Shown piece after piece: positions 15,936 to 26,760 of a stretch of DNA of 61,365 nucleotides (position 1 is its first letter; each line of letters starts with the position of its first letter). This DNA comes from Neolewinella lacunae (GTDB lineage Bacteria; Bacteroidota; Bacteroidia; Chitinophagales; Saprospiraceae). The stretch is taken from NCBI RefSeq assembly GCF_014349155.1, contig NZ_JACSIT010000051.1, positions 1 to 61,365 of the forward strand, written 5' to 3'. The position numbers and the translations under genes are program-made. Below the pieces are notes generated by a model, which was not told the origin of the DNA, did no database searches, and saw only the letters and a list, made by a program, of their open reading frames with translations.

Positions 15936-18900
15936 ATGAAGAATGTTACCTTTTTCACCAGACTACTGTCACTGGTGGTCTTACTCGTCGGATTGGTCTC
16001 CGGCTCCGCCTCCGGGCAATTTTGCAACCTCAATAGTAGTAACATTTCCGTCTCGGTAATGAACACTTGCGACGGTGAGCGCCCTACGGTATTCGTCAAC
16101 TTCAACTCCTTCAACATTGAAGGGGACGTCGTTATTGAATACCAGCCCGTTTTCGCCGGTTTTATCACCACCAACATCAACTACCAGGCCAACGTGGAGG
16201 CCGTCAATGGTTTTACGAGCTTCCAGATCGAGGAGCCCATTTTGGTGTTGAACAACCAGGTCACCAACTTCGTCCGCATCCTCAGCGTCAGTGTGACCGG
16301 GGGCTGTACGCAAATGTTTACGGGAAATGAAGTGGTCAGTAACAACTACAGTTTGCAGACGCCTTCGGACATCACGATCAGCAACCTGACGGTGACTTCG
16401 CCCCCGTGCCCCAACGTGCCGACGGGCCAGATTGCGTTCTCCTTCCTGCCCAATACGCCGAATGCGGGTCCTTTTACGAACTTTAACCGCTTTCAGGTGC
16501 GGGGGACGCCGTTCAGCCCCAACTTCTTCATCACCCTCAACCCGCCCAACAACCCACCCAACAACACCAACCGTTACCGGGTGACGACCAACCAGGGCCT
16601 CGTTTCGGGTACTTACACCTTCCTGATCAATGACTTGCAGACGGGCTGTGAGGTTCCCTACACGGTTTCCATCGGCGGGATGTTTGACGTAGCCGCTGCG
16701 GCTACCGATGCTACCTGCTTCGGAGTTTCTGACGGAACGATCACCATTACGCCCCAAGGGGCCAACCCTCAGGTAAACGGCCCCCTGACCTGGGCCATCG
16801 CCGGCCCCAACTACAACGCCACGGGCGTCATCCAGGCCAACGGCCCCAATACGTACCCCAGCTTTACCCAGTCGGGCCTGGCATCGGGTTCCTACACCGT
16901 ATTCCTGACCGCATCAAGCGGTGGCTGCACAGCCAGCGAAACGGTATTCATCGGCCAGCCTGCGGAAATTGTGGCTACGGTTTCTGCTCCCACCATTTGT
17001 GCGGATGCTGACCTTTTCACCGTCAACATCAGCGGTGTCAGTGGTCTGGACCCCAACGCCCGCTTCCGCTTCATCGACGGCAGCCAATTGGACAACATCC
17101 CCGGCAACAACAACAATTGCTGGACGCGCCCCAACAGTGGTACCACTCTGCTGGCTACCATTGCCAACGGCGACGGCACTTACACCTTCACTTCCGGTAC
17201 CGCCTCCGCTATGCTGGGCTGCCGCGACCTGAACCGGGATACGACCGTCACCATCGCGCTCGAACTGCGTAATGCCCTGACCAATTGCCGCAACACCTTC
17301 TTCTTTGACCTTCAGATTGATGCCCAGCCCGTCGCCCCTGCAGTGGATGCCATCGCAGTGCTTTCTCCCGGTGATACGGTGACTGGCCCATTCTGCTCCG
17401 GCCAGGATATTGAGGTGTTCGTAGCCGACTACGACCCCGCCTTTGTCTACACCGTAGATTTTGCCGATGCTCTCGCGGGAGCCAACATCGATACCCTGGG
17501 CGACTTTGCTGCTCTGCCCATGACCTACACGGGTGCGGGCACCGTCGTGGGCAACTTCGTCAACAACAACAATAGCCAGCGGACCATCGCGTTCAGCATC
17601 ACCAAAACCAATCCCACCACGGGTTGCGTTTCTCTGGACTCCGTTTTTACGGCCGTCATCCGCCCCCTGCCCGTAGTTGATCCTAACCTCTCTCTTACGC
17701 CCTTCGTCTGTTCCGATGAGGAATACAGCATCAGCGTAAGCCTGAACGATGGTGGTTCCAACGCCAATGTGCGCTTTAACTACCAGTGGTCGTTCAACGG
17801 CAACCTGCAGCAGTCCGGAAGCTTTAGCGGCTTCGGTTTAGAAGATGGCGACAACATTACCTCTACCTTCCGCAACGTCTCAGGAGTGGCCCAGACGGTT
17901 ACCCTGACGATCACGCCCACCTTCCCCCAGAACAATCCGCTGGCGGGGGGTGGAAACACCGACAACTCCTGTGAAGGCACCCCGGTGGTCATCACCCTGA
18001 CGGTAGCGCCCGAGCCCGTATTGACCTACAGCCTGGCCATTGGCGGCTCCGCTCCCGTTACGCTGGAGAGTGGCGACGTACAGGCCTACGAAATTTGCTC
18101 CGGCGATGATTTCCTGCTCAGCAACCTGATGATTGCTGAGGATGGCGGCAACTTCCGGGCGAAATTCGTAGAGTTCCGGGTCAACGGTGACGCAGGCTTC
18201 CTGAACATCCCCGTTCAAAGCATGGATCCGCAGCTGGTGCAAACGGTGGCCATCGAAAACTTCACCCTGGGGGTAGAGGATGTGATGAACAACAACCCCG
18301 ACAACAATGCCCAGGTTGCGGAGATCATCCTGACCCCTTACTTTGAATCCTTCGCGACCAACTTCCCAACCTGTGCGGGCGAGCCCATTCGCCTCTTCCT
18401 GACGGTCAATCCCGAGGTGCCCACCCTCGCTTCTCCGCAGGCCGTAACGGTTTGCAGCGACGAGCGGATTGAGTACCGCATCGGCGGTGCCAGCGGCATG
18501 GGTGATCTGGAGACGCGCATTACGCGGGTGCAGGTGCTGAGCGAATCTGGCGACTTCATCGTCCCCCCGGGTGCCGCTAGCATTGATTCCTTTGCCTTCA
18601 CCATTGCGGGTGCCGACGGCGGCAACGCTTTGGGTACTGGTGCGGGGAATAGCTTTGGTGGTCGCGGCGCATTGGTGCGGGGCTCCCTCAGCGACCTTGA
18701 ACTGCTGCCTGGCGATACCGTACGCGTTCGCCTGGGCGTAGCCGGGGCTTCCAAACCCACGAACGGCGACGGTGGTGACGCCACTACGCTGGTCGTCATC
18801 CGGCCCGGTACCGGAATTGTCCATACCGTAGTTGCTGGCGGCGGCGGTGGCGCGGGCAATGCCTTTGGTGGCGGCTCTGGATCTTCTTTCAACGTCGGTG

Positions 18901-21900
18901 GAATGCCCGGTAACGGTACCCCCGGCGTAGGCCCTGGCGGCTTCGGTGGCACGGGCTTCCCGTCTGCCCTGGGCGGCGATGGCCGCAGCACCGGCGGCGG
19001 TGGCGGCGGTGGCTGGCGTGGCGGTAACGGCGGCACCAGCATTACTGGCGCAGGTGGTGAAGGTGGTTTCTCCTACCACAGCGGACTCAGCGTTTCTCCC
19101 ACCTTTGGCTTCAAAAGCTCTTCCGCTACCGACGGCGAGGCGCGGCTCTTTTACACGGTGGTGTACGACGACATTCGCTTCAACCTCCTTTCCCGTACGG
19201 TGGACCCCAGCCTGATCGACAACAGCGAGCCCCTGACCAACGGTGAGGTAGACAGCATCCTGTTCGGCCAGCGCTTCTTCAATCCCACGAATGGTCCGCT
19301 CGACGTAACCTACGTCTTCAGTACCAACACCGAGGCCAACTGTGGCGACGCCGGTTCTGTAGAAGTGGTCGTAACGGTAGAACCCAACCCCACGGGCTTC
19401 CTGACCAGCGGCGCCACCGAAATCCTTGGCAATGCCACCAATGGCTACACCGCTACGATCTGTAGCGACGACCCGCTGGAAGCATTCCTGAATACGGTGA
19501 TTAACCCTACCACTTCCGTAAACAGCGTTTACTTCCTGGTCAGCACCACCACTTCGCCCGGCATCACCTTCGCCCCCGGCAACGGAGAACAAGCTAATGC
19601 CAGCAGCAATTTTGGCGGCGATAACAGTGGTGCCTTCTTCCCCCTGCGCCTCTTCGAAAACGGCATCATCAACAATACCGGGGCTACGGGCACCGTAACC
19701 TACACCATCACGCCCTACATTTTCCGGGGCAGTATGCTCGACGCCTGCGCAGGTGATCCTTTCACTTTCACCGTTACCGTAGAACCAGGTTTTGATCCCG
19801 GCAACATCGCCACGCCCAGCCTGGTGACGCTGTGCTCTCGCGAGGCGCTCTCCGACGTCGGATTCGACTTCGCCGCTACGCAGACGGGACTCAACAATCC
19901 TTTCAATACGATCCGCATCGTCGACTTCCGCGCCAGCACCAATAGCCCTGACTTCACGGCCATCCAACTGGATACCGTAGGTCTTGCTAATGGTGGTACA
20001 TTGGTTTTTGCCAACGAAGGCTACTTCAACGACAACAGCTTCAGCAACCGCACGGGTGCCGCAGTAACGGTAGAATATGACGTCCGCCTCGTGTCTTCCG
20101 AAGGCTGTGAGAGTGAGATCATCACCTATCCTTTCCGGATTCGTGCCGAACCCATCATCAGTGAGAGCAACGCTGCGCTTACCGTTTGTTCCGACGACGA
20201 CCTCGGTATTGCGGTACTCCCCGCTCCCAACTCGGCCTTCTTCGCTACGTGGAACAACACGGCTGACGTGACCTTTTCGTATGAACTCACGGCTCCCAAC
20301 CTGACCTACACGGGTTCAAACAACTACCCCGCCAGCGGAGCCAACGCTTCCCTGTTCAGCAATGATTCTTTCGAGAACCTGACCAACCAGCCCCAAACGG
20401 CAACCTACACCGTAGTAGCTACCACCCGCTTTGGTTGTACCAGCCTGCCGGCCACCTACACGATTACGGTGCTGCCCCGCCCCGATATTTCTGTAGTCGC
20501 CAGCCAGGGCAACGCCAGTGTGACGGGTACCGTCCCGGTATCGAATGCCGATACCCTGACGATCTGCAGCGGCTCTTCCGTTAACTTCGATCTGTCTCAA
20601 ACCGTAACCGGAACGCCCGTCCGCTACCGCGTCGCCCGCGACCTCAGCAACGCGCCCGGCGTAACCGATGGCAGCGGTAATCCCCTCGACAACTTTGAGG
20701 GCGGCCTGGAGGTCGCTGACTTCTCCGAAGCCATCGTTAACCCCGGAACGGCTTCTGCCTTCGTACGCTACACCTTCGTAGCTTACACCTTCGGTACGAA
20801 CGGAGAAGACAACAATGGTGGTACGGACGACTGCCGGGGTACCGCCTCCATTCTTTTCGTTGAGATTACTCCCTCCAACGTCGATGAGAATGCCCTGGAT
20901 AATGTACTGCGCGTAGATAACGGCACCGGCCTGAACACGGAGCCCAACGGCACCCAGGTATGTGATAATTCCGAGATCCGGGTACGCCCCCGCACTACGC
21001 TCGACCCCCGCAGTGGCCTCGGCTTTACCTGGGTTCGGGAAAATGATGGTACGCCCCTCGCCGGGGATACCGAAGGCACTGGTGTTTTCGATACAACGCT
21101 GAACGGCAGCTTCTACGACGCCGTTGGCCCGAACCGGATTCGTCAGATCCTTACCGCAACCGATGAAACGACCCAGGAGGTTCGCTACATCATTCGCCTC
21201 TACTCCTTCGGTAACGACGGCATCAACGATTTCCTCACCGAAGGCAGCGACGATTGCCTGGGTGACGTAGACACCGTTACGGTGCTGCTCGATCCTACGC
21301 CTGTCCTGACCCTTGATCTGGAAGTAGGCAGCCAAAGCGCTACCCTCAACGCAGCAGGTGGGCCTTACTTCTACGAAATCTGCAGCGGTGATGACTTCCT
21401 GATTGACAACCTGATGATTCCCGAATCAGCTACGGGTAAAACCAAGTACATTTCCATCGAAGCGTTGGGCCAACTCGGATTCCTTGGTCTGCCGGGTGCC
21501 GTTTTTGCCGATGTAGCTCCCGCCGCTGGCTTCTCGCTGGGTGCACAGAACGTGCAGAACACCACGATGAACAACGCTGCCCAAACGGCCATCATCAGGA
21601 TTACCCCCTACTTCGAGGATGGAGGAGACCCCAATAATTTCTCAACCGACGAGTGTGCGGGAGAACCCATCGTGATTACCGTCACGCTCAATCCTACGCC
21701 AACCCCCATTGGTCCATTCAGTGAGGTTGTGTGTAGTGACGAACGTGTAGCTTACACTATTCCTGACGCCATGAACGTCGGCCAGTCGCGGGTAGCGGGT
21801 GGCACCGACTTCAGCGAAAGCAATGACTTTGTGGTGCCCGTTGGTGCCCAGGCCATTCGCCAGGTAAACATCTCCCTAAGTGGAGCCAACGGTGGCGCTA

Positions 21901-24900
21901 CCATCGGCAACACCCGCGGTGGCCTGGGTGGAACGGTAGACGCCGATCAACTCAATTCCTTCTTCGGACCGCAGACGCTCTTCCCTGGAGATACGGTACG
22001 GGTCCGCAAAGGAACTCCCGGTAATGTGGGCATTTCCAACGGCGACGGCGGTAACGCAACCCTGGTATACTTCATTGCTGGCCCCAATAACCCCGGTACG
22101 GAAGGTGAGATCTTCCAGACCTACGTCGCTGGCGGTGGTGGTGGAGCTGGCTTTGCCTCTTCTGGTGGTGATACGAGCGGTGGTTCCTTAAATCCTAACA
22201 CTCCCGCTCCCGGTACCGGCACCACTGGCCTTGGTCTTGGCGGCTTCGGTGGCACGGGCTGGCTCATGGGCAACCCCACTGCGGGTAGCCTCGGCGGCGC
22301 GGGCCGTAGCAACGGCGGCGGCGGCGGTGGCGGCTGGCGCGGTGGTAATGGCGGCAGCAATCTCGACGGTGCTGGCGGCGCTGCGGGTACCTCCTTCGCA
22401 GGAGTCTCCGCTGGCGCCACTTTTGGCACGAAGAGCTTCGGCGACCCAGCCGATGGTGAAGTCCAGATGACCTACACGCTGGTGTACAACGACATCCGCT
22501 TCGTGCTCAATAACCGCAATATTGCGCCCGGTCTGGTAGACAACAGCGACAACCCCATCGTCGACGGCGAAACCGATACCATCCTCTTCGGTGAGCGCTT
22601 CTTCAACCCTACGGATGGCCCGCTGGACGTAGTGTACAATTTCTCCACCAGCTCCGAGGCCAACTGCCCCGGTAGTGAGGTCATCGTTACCCTGACGGTA
22701 GAGCCCAACCCGACCGTAACGCTGAGCAGCGGTGGAACCACCATTGTGGACAACAATGATGGTACTTACTCCGCAGAAATTTGCAGCGGTGATAGCCTGA
22801 GCGCCATCCTGAGTTCACTCACCATCCCCACGGCTGGAGCGAACGCAGTACGGGCGCAGGTCGTTAGCGTAGAGCGTGGACCTAACATCACTTTCGGATC
22901 TTCAACGGGTCAGCAAGCAAGTGGCAACGCTGGTATGGGCGGCAACTTCGGTGGCAACAACCGCCCGAGTGTAGCGCCAATCCCCTTCTTTGAATCGTCC
23001 ATTACCAACATCGGGACCGGTCCTGAGGAAGTAACCTACACCGTAGTTCCCTTCATCGCGAACCCGGGTGCACCCAACTGCTTCGGAGATACCATCCAAC
23101 TGACGGTAACGGTGAACCCCGAATTCGTGGGCGTTAACCAAAACCCCGCCACGCTGAACCTGTGCTCCAACAGCACCCTGGCCGACGGTGGATTCGACCT
23201 CGAAGGAACCCAGACCATCAGCAACATGATCGCCTACGACCGGATCATCATTGATACCGTCGTCATTTCGCCTGCGAATAACCCCAACTTCGAAATCCTC
23301 GCATCGATCTACAACGGTTCACCCGTGATCGTCAACGAAGCCCTGGATTACTTCGGCGATGACCTGTACCGCAACCGCACGGGATCGCCAGTCTTCGTTA
23401 CCTACACCGTACGCCTGATTTCTGGCACCGACTGCTTCAGCGAACCCATCAGCTACGTATTCCGCATCACGGCGGAGCCCGTTATCCTGGCCACGGAAAC
23501 GCCGACCAACAGCATCGATACGGTCATCTGTAACAACCTCACGACTGGCTTGGTGGTCAACCCCGCCAGCAACAGTGCATTCAACACCATCGGTGCCTTC
23601 GAGGCCAATGTCGACCTGAGCTACGAAATCGACCTGCCCAGTGGCGTTACCCTGACGAAAGTCAACGGGGTCTACCCCAACCCCGATGGAGGCCGCTCCT
23701 ACATGGAGGATGATGAACTGGAAAACACCACCGACGGCCCGCTGGACGTGGTCTACACCGTTACGCCATTCAACAATGGTTGTGTTGGTGATCCAGTTGT
23801 ATACACCGTAACGGTGGAGCCCAACCCCTCCGTAGAACTCACCCTTACCTCCCTCGATGCCGTGGGTATTTTCAACCCGGGCAACAGTGCTCAACCCGTC
23901 AACCCGAACCCAGTATTCAATCTGTGCTCCGGTCAGGCGCTAGAGACAACGGTATCGGCGGCTTCCGTAGCTTCGGAAGGCATGCTGATGGCCCGCGTGG
24001 TCATTACCGATCCAGGTATGCTGACGGGCCTGACGAGTCCCGTGATCTTACCCGCCAGCCAACTCGGTGATCTGCTGAGCTTCGCAGCGGGAGAACTGGT
24101 CAATACCACGGCTGCTGCCCAGACCATTACCGTGAACTACTTCACCTGGTTCGAAAAGAACGGTACGACTGGATTCCAGAGTGCCACCGACTGCCGCTCC
24201 TCTGGCAACGTGGAATTTAACGTGGTCGTCAGCCCCGTAAATACTGCGCGGGTAGACGTACGGGTGACGGATGATGCGGTAATCACCCCCATCCCTTCGG
24301 GCCAGGATACCCTGTGCAGCGGAGCTTTGTTTGACCTCGCGGTCCGCACCAGTTCTGCGGTAGCTTCCGATCCCAATCGTCCGGCCATCGATAGCTTCCT
24401 CGTGCAAGTGGATGCCCCAGGATTGATTGCTGGCCCCGGCACCCAAGCCAGCGACTTCATCGTAGGCCCGCCTTTTGAAAACCCCGCCTTCTTCTTCACG
24501 CGCCTGGACGATTTGTCTTTCACTAACACAACCGCAGGGATCAAAACGGTGACCTACATCGTCACCCCGTTCTCCAACGGTTGTGCCGGCATCGCCGATA
24601 CGACCACGATCAGCTTCCGCCCCACCACGGAGCTTGAGCTGAACGAACCCGTTATCTGCGCCCTGCCAGGTACGGCAACGGCCATCTTCGCAGTGGATGT
24701 AAATCAGCAGACGCTGACGACGGCAAACGCTGATTACCGCTGGCGCTACATCGGAGGCACGGCCAGTGGCTTCTCTCTGACCAGAGCGAACGGTAACAAC
24801 TTTGTTTTCGTTGGTGATCCGGCTAACCAGGCGAACACGATCACGTTCAACAATGAACGTACCCTTATCGTGACCCCATCACAGACGGTGATGCCTGGCA

Positions 24901-26678
24901 TTGCCCGCTTCGAGATTCTCTACGATAACCTGACCAACGGTGCTTGTGGCATGGTACTGGATACCGTAACCCTCACCCTGAGTGCCGAGGCGGATTCCGG
25001 TACGCCCGATCCTACCTTCCCCGTCCAGTGTGACGGTGTAAACATCGTCTTGACGGACGCCCTGCTTGGCGAGTCTGCCGGTGGCGTGTTTACCCTGGCG
25101 GGCGGCGGTGCCATCCCCGGCAGCCCCAACTTCACCCCGATGGTGGGCGGCAACAGTACGACGCCCGTTGAAATTCAACTCGTCTACACTGTGGGTGGTG
25201 GCAACTCCGGTTGCTCCATCGAGTCTACGCCCTTCAGCATCTTCGTAGAGCCTGCGCCCAACGCCGGAAGCTACGTTGGCACGCCTGGCGAAGCTTGCCA
25301 GGGAGCCTTCGCGGTCAATCTCTACGACCTGCTCACTGGCGCTACCCCCGGTGGCACCTTTACGCAGACGGCGGGCATCGACTTCGTGGCCGTAGGCAGT
25401 GACGGGGTGTTTGACCAAAACGGAGTAACCCCGGGAACCTACGTGTACAGCTACACCGTAGCCAGCTCCTTCGGTTGCGGCAGCGACGTTACCACGGGCC
25501 TTACCCTGGTGGTACGTTCACAGCAAGATTGTTCCGAGCCCGTACCGTGTGACACGATTGTCCTCAACGCCGGCTTCAACGTGATCTCCTTCGACGTGAT
25601 CCCGATGGACACCCGGATCGAGAGCATCTTCGCCGACGAAATCGCTACAAACAACCTGCTCTCCGTCTTCTCGGTAAACCCGGTAACGCGCAGCTCTGAG
25701 ACCTATACCTACAACCCGGTATTCGGAACGACCAGCAACAGCATCGCTGGCATCGTGGACGGACTGGGCTACATCGTACAGGTCGAGAATGCCACTACCA
25801 TCGTCACTTGTGGCATGGCGGCAGACACGAGCATCCGTGCCGAGCTGATCAGTGGCCTCAACATCGTGGGCTACACGAAGCCAGGCTCTGAGTCTTCACT
25901 GGATTACTTCAGCACCCTGATTGCCGCTGGCGACCTGAACCAGATCCGCACCGTTGAAAATGGACAGTTACTGCGCCTGCGATTTAACCCGCTGAACGGA
26001 GACTTCATTTTCGTGCAGAATAGCTTCGGCTATCTCTTGGATGTAGCGAGCGATTACGCGCCCGGCAGCTGGCGGACCGGCGAACAAATGCCGACTTCCA
26101 GCTTCGATAAACTGTTCGGATACACCAACCTTGGTGCCGAGTACGCTGGCCAATCCATCAAATTCCTTGATGCGGTGGGCAATGTGTTGACCAGAGCAAC
26201 GGTGGCCGAAAATGGCACCTTCGAAAACGTGATCCTCTACGGCGACCTCAGCCAGACCCGCCTCCTGGAGGGCCTGATGGTTGGCGAAGAGATTTTCGCC
26301 GAATTCCAAGGGGAGGTCATCTCAACTGGCCTGCAGTTCGACGGCGGCTGGTACCTGCGTCAGGCGGACCTCAACTTCAGTTTGGTCAAAGAAGCGGTGG
26401 AAGAAACCATTTCCGACGAGTTTAGCGTAAGTTTGTACCCGAACCCCACCGCAGGCCTTACGAAGGTAGACCTGAACCTCGACCAGGATTACGATTACGT
26501 CCGCCTGGAAGTAGTCAGCATGCTGGGCCAGGTAGTAGCTACGTACGAGTACGACCAACAGGCGAAAGGACAGCAGACGAAGGAAATTGACCTTCAGTTG
26601 TTACCATCCGGTACCTACCAGGTACTGGTGCTCACTGAACAAGGTGTCAAAGCCACGCGTCAGGTCATCCGCCGCTAA
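15936..26678 (+). CDS. giant T9SS-secreted surface protein with duplicated glycine-rich modules
   Basis: 3580 residues. The signal peptide (LLSLVVLLVGLVSGSASG) is followed by many PKD/Ig-like beta-sandwich units with recurring ICSGD/VCSDE and VTYTVTP-style edges. Two glycine-rich ALK-receptor-like modules occur at about residues 890-1045 and 1980-2155 (GGGGGAG and GGGGGGGWRGGNGG). Each sits at the same place inside a roughly 720-residue block that occurs twice (about 692-1405 and 1788-2515), showing an ancient segmental duplication. The C-terminus (about 3496-3580, SLYPNPTAG ... LPSGTYQVLVL) is a type A T9SS sorting domain, so the product should cross the outer membrane and be attached to the surface or released. 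An adhesive or matrix role is inference. A smaller T9SS protein follows 82 bp downstream. Confidence 0.9.
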   Translation: MKNVTFFTRLLSLVVLLVGLVSGSASGQFCNLNSSNISVSVMNTCDGERPTVFVNFNSFNIEGDVVIEYQPVFAGFITTNINYQANVEAVNGFTSFQIEEPILVLNNQVTNFVRILSVSVTGGCTQMFTGNEVVSNNYSLQTPSDITISNLTVTSPPCPNVPTGQIAFSFLPNTPNAGPFTNFNRFQVRGTPFSPNFFITLNPPNNPPNNTNRYRVTTNQGLVSGTYTFLINDLQTGCEVPYTVSIGGMFDVAAAATDATCFGVSDGTITITPQGANPQVNGPLTWAIAGPNYNATGVIQANGPNTYPSFTQSGLASGSYTVFLTASSGGCTASETVFIGQPAEIVATVSAPTICADADLFTVNISGVSGLDPNARFRFIDGSQLDNIPGNNNNCWTRPNSGTTLLATIANGDGTYTFTSGTASAMLGCRDLNRDTTVTIALELRNALTNCRNTFFFDLQIDAQPVAPAVDAIAVLSPGDTVTGPFCSGQDIEVFVADYDPAFVYTVDFADALAGANIDTLGDFAALPMTYTGAGTVVGNFVNNNNSQRTIAFSITKTNPTTGCVSLDSVFTAVIRPLPVVDPNLSLTPFVCSDEEYSISVSLNDGGSNANVRFNYQWSFNGNLQQSGSFSGFGLEDGDNITSTFRNVSGVAQTVTLTITPTFPQNNPLAGGGNTDNSCEGTPVVITLTVAPEPVLTYSLAIGGSAPVTLESGDVQAYEICSGDDFLLSNLMIAEDGGNFRAKFVEFRVNGDAGFLNIPVQSMDPQLVQTVAIENFTLGVEDVMNNNPDNNAQVAEIILTPYFESFATNFPTCAGEPIRLFLTVNPEVPTLASPQAVTVCSDERIEYRIGGASGMGDLETRITRVQVLSESGDFIVPPGAASIDSFAFTIAGADGGNALGTGAGNSFGGRGALVRGSLSDLELLPGDTVRVRLGVAGASKPTNGDGGDATTLVVIRPGTGIVHTVVAGGGGGAGNAFGGGSGSSFNVGGMPGNGTPGVGPGGFGGTGFPSALGGDGRSTGGGGGGGWRGGNGGTSITGAGGEGGFSYHSGLSVSPTFGFKSSSATDGEARLFYTVVYDDIRFNLLSRTVDPSLIDNSEPLTNGEVDSILFGQRFFNPTNGPLDVTYVFSTNTEANCGDAGSVEVVVTVEPNPTGFLTSGATEILGNATNGYTATICSDDPLEAFLNTVINPTTSVNSVYFLVSTTTSPGITFAPGNGEQANASSNFGGDNSGAFFPLRLFENGIINNTGATGTVTYTITPYIFRGSMLDACAGDPFTFTVTVEPGFDPGNIATPSLVTLCSREALSDVGFDFAATQTGLNNPFNTIRIVDFRASTNSPDFTAIQLDTVGLANGGTLVFANEGYFNDNSFSNRTGAAVTVEYDVRLVSSEGCESEIITYPFRIRAEPIISESNAALTVCSDDDLGIAVLPAPNSAFFATWNNTADVTFSYELTAPNLTYTGSNNYPASGANASLFSNDSFENLTNQPQTATYTVVATTRFGCTSLPATYTITVLPRPDISVVASQGNASVTGTVPVSNADTLTICSGSSVNFDLSQTVTGTPVRYRVARDLSNAPGVTDGSGNPLDNFEGGLEVADFSEAIVNPGTASAFVRYTFVAYTFGTNGEDNNGGTDDCRGTASILFVEITPSNVDENALDNVLRVDNGTGLNTEPNGTQVCDNSEIRVRPRTTLDPRSGLGFTWVRENDGTPLAGDTEGTGVFDTTLNGSFYDAVGPNRIRQILTATDETTQEVRYIIRLYSFGNDGINDFLTEGSDDCLGDVDTVTVLLDPTPVLTLDLEVGSQSATLNAAGGPYFYEICSGDDFLIDNLMIPESATGKTKYISIEALGQLGFLGLPGAVFADVAPAAGFSLGAQNVQNTTMNNAAQTAIIRITPYFEDGGDPNNFSTDECAGEPIVITVTLNPTPTPIGPFSEVVCSDERVAYTIPDAMNVGQSRVAGGTDFSESNDFVVPVGAQAIRQVNISLSGANGGATIGNTRGGLGGTVDADQLNSFFGPQTLFPGDTVRVRKGTPGNVGISNGDGGNATLVYFIAGPNNPGTEGEIFQTYVAGGGGGAGFASSGGDTSGGSLNPNTPAPGTGTTGLGLGGFGGTGWLMGNPTAGSLGGAGRSNGGGGGGGWRGGNGGSNLDGAGGAAGTSFAGVSAGATFGTKSFGDPADGEVQMTYTLVYNDIRFVLNNRNIAPGLVDNSDNPIVDGETDTILFGERFFNPTDGPLDVVYNFSTSSEANCPGSEVIVTLTVEPNPTVTLSSGGTTIVDNNDGTYSAEICSGDSLSAILSSLTIPTAGANAVRAQVVSVERGPNITFGSSTGQQASGNAGMGGNFGGNNRPSVAPIPFFESSITNIGTGPEEVTYTVVPFIANPGAPNCFGDTIQLTVTVNPEFVGVNQNPATLNLCSNSTLADGGFDLEGTQTISNMIAYDRIIIDTVVISPANNPNFEILASIYNGSPVIVNEALDYFGDDLYRNRTGSPVFVTYTVRLISGTDCFSEPISYVFRITAEPVILATETPTNSIDTVICNNLTTGLVVNPASNSAFNTIGAFEANVDLSYEIDLPSGVTLTKVNGVYPNPDGGRSYMEDDELENTTDGPLDVVYTVTPFNNGCVGDPVVYTVTVEPNPSVELTLTSLDAVGIFNPGNSAQPVNPNPVFNLCSGQALETTVSAASVASEGMLMARVVITDPGMLTGLTSPVILPASQLGDLLSFAAGELVNTTAAAQTITVNYFTWFEKNGTTGFQSATDCRSSGNVEFNVVVSPVNTARVDVRVTDDAVITPIPSGQDTLCSGALFDLAVRTSSAVASDPNRPAIDSFLVQVDAPGLIAGPGTQASDFIVGPPFENPAFFFTRLDDLSFTNTTAGIKTVTYIVTPFSNGCAGIADTTTISFRPTTELELNEPVICALPGTATAIFAVDVNQQTLTTANADYRWRYIGGTASGFSLTRANGNNFVFVGDPANQANTITFNNERTLIVTPSQTVMPGIARFEILYDNLTNGACGMVLDTVTLTLSAEADSGTPDPTFPVQCDGVNIVLTDALLGESAGGVFTLAGGGAIPGSPNFTPMVGGNSTTPVEIQLVYTVGGGNSGCSIESTPFSIFVEPAPNAGSYVGTPGEACQGAFAVNLYDLLTGATPGGTFTQTAGIDFVAVGSDGVFDQNGVTPGTYVYSYTVASSFGCGSDVTTGLTLVVRSQQDCSEPVPCDTIVLNAGFNVISFDVIPMDTRIESIFADEIATNNLLSVFSVNPVTRSSETYTYNPVFGTTSNSIAGIVDGLGYIVQVENATTIVTCGMAADTSIRAELISGLNIVGYTKPGSESSLDYFSTLIAAGDLNQIRTVENGQLLRLRFNPLNGDFIFVQNSFGYLLDVASDYAPGSWRTGEQMPTSSFDKLFGYTNLGAEYAGQSIKFLDAVGNVLTRATVAENGTFENVILYGDLSQTRLLEGLMVGEEIFAEFQGEVISTGLQFDGGWYLRQADLNFSLVKEAVEETISDEFSVSLYPNPTAGLTKVDLNLDQDYDYVRLEVVSMLGQVVATYEYDQQAKGQQTKEIDLQLLPSGTYQVLVLTEQGVKATRQVIRR
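18009..20160 (+). repeat. segmental duplication inside the giant gene, copy A
   Basis: Encodes, in order: a unit starting LTYSLAIGGSAP, a linker with VCSDER, the glycine-rich module, a YDDIRFNLLSRTVDPSLIDNS unit, a unit with TICSDDPLEAFLNT, one with TLCSREALSDVGFD, and FRIRAEPI. The same order recurs in copy B; boundaries are approximate. Confidence 0.75.
21297..23490 (+). repeat. segmental duplication inside the giant gene, copy B
   Basis: Counterpart of copy A: LTLDLEVGSQSA, VCSDERVAYTIPD, glycine-rich module, YNDIRFVLNNRNIAPGLVD, EICSGDSLSAILSS, NLCSNSTLADGGFD and FRITAEPV in the same order and spacing. The protein-level match is strong in motif positions but well diverged, so the duplication is old. 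Confidence 0.75.
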
Positions 26679-26705
26679 GCGCAGTTCACCCGAATCATCA
26701 CAACA

Positions 26706-26743
26706 GTGGGGGAGGGGAGTCTCCAAGGGCTCTTTTCCCCCAC
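26706..26743 (+). terminator. hairpin between the two T9SS genes
   Basis: GTGGGGG pairs with CCCCCAC around an inner GAGGGGAG/CTCTTTTC region. There is no long T-run, so it may moderate read-through or mRNA stability rather than fully terminate. Confidence 0.4.
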
Positions 26744-26760
26744 CCTTAATCTTCCCCCAA

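Noticed and set aside
17880-19967. 695-residue antisense frame in the giant gene
   Set aside because: Glycine-rich sense repeats give an artificial open antisense frame.
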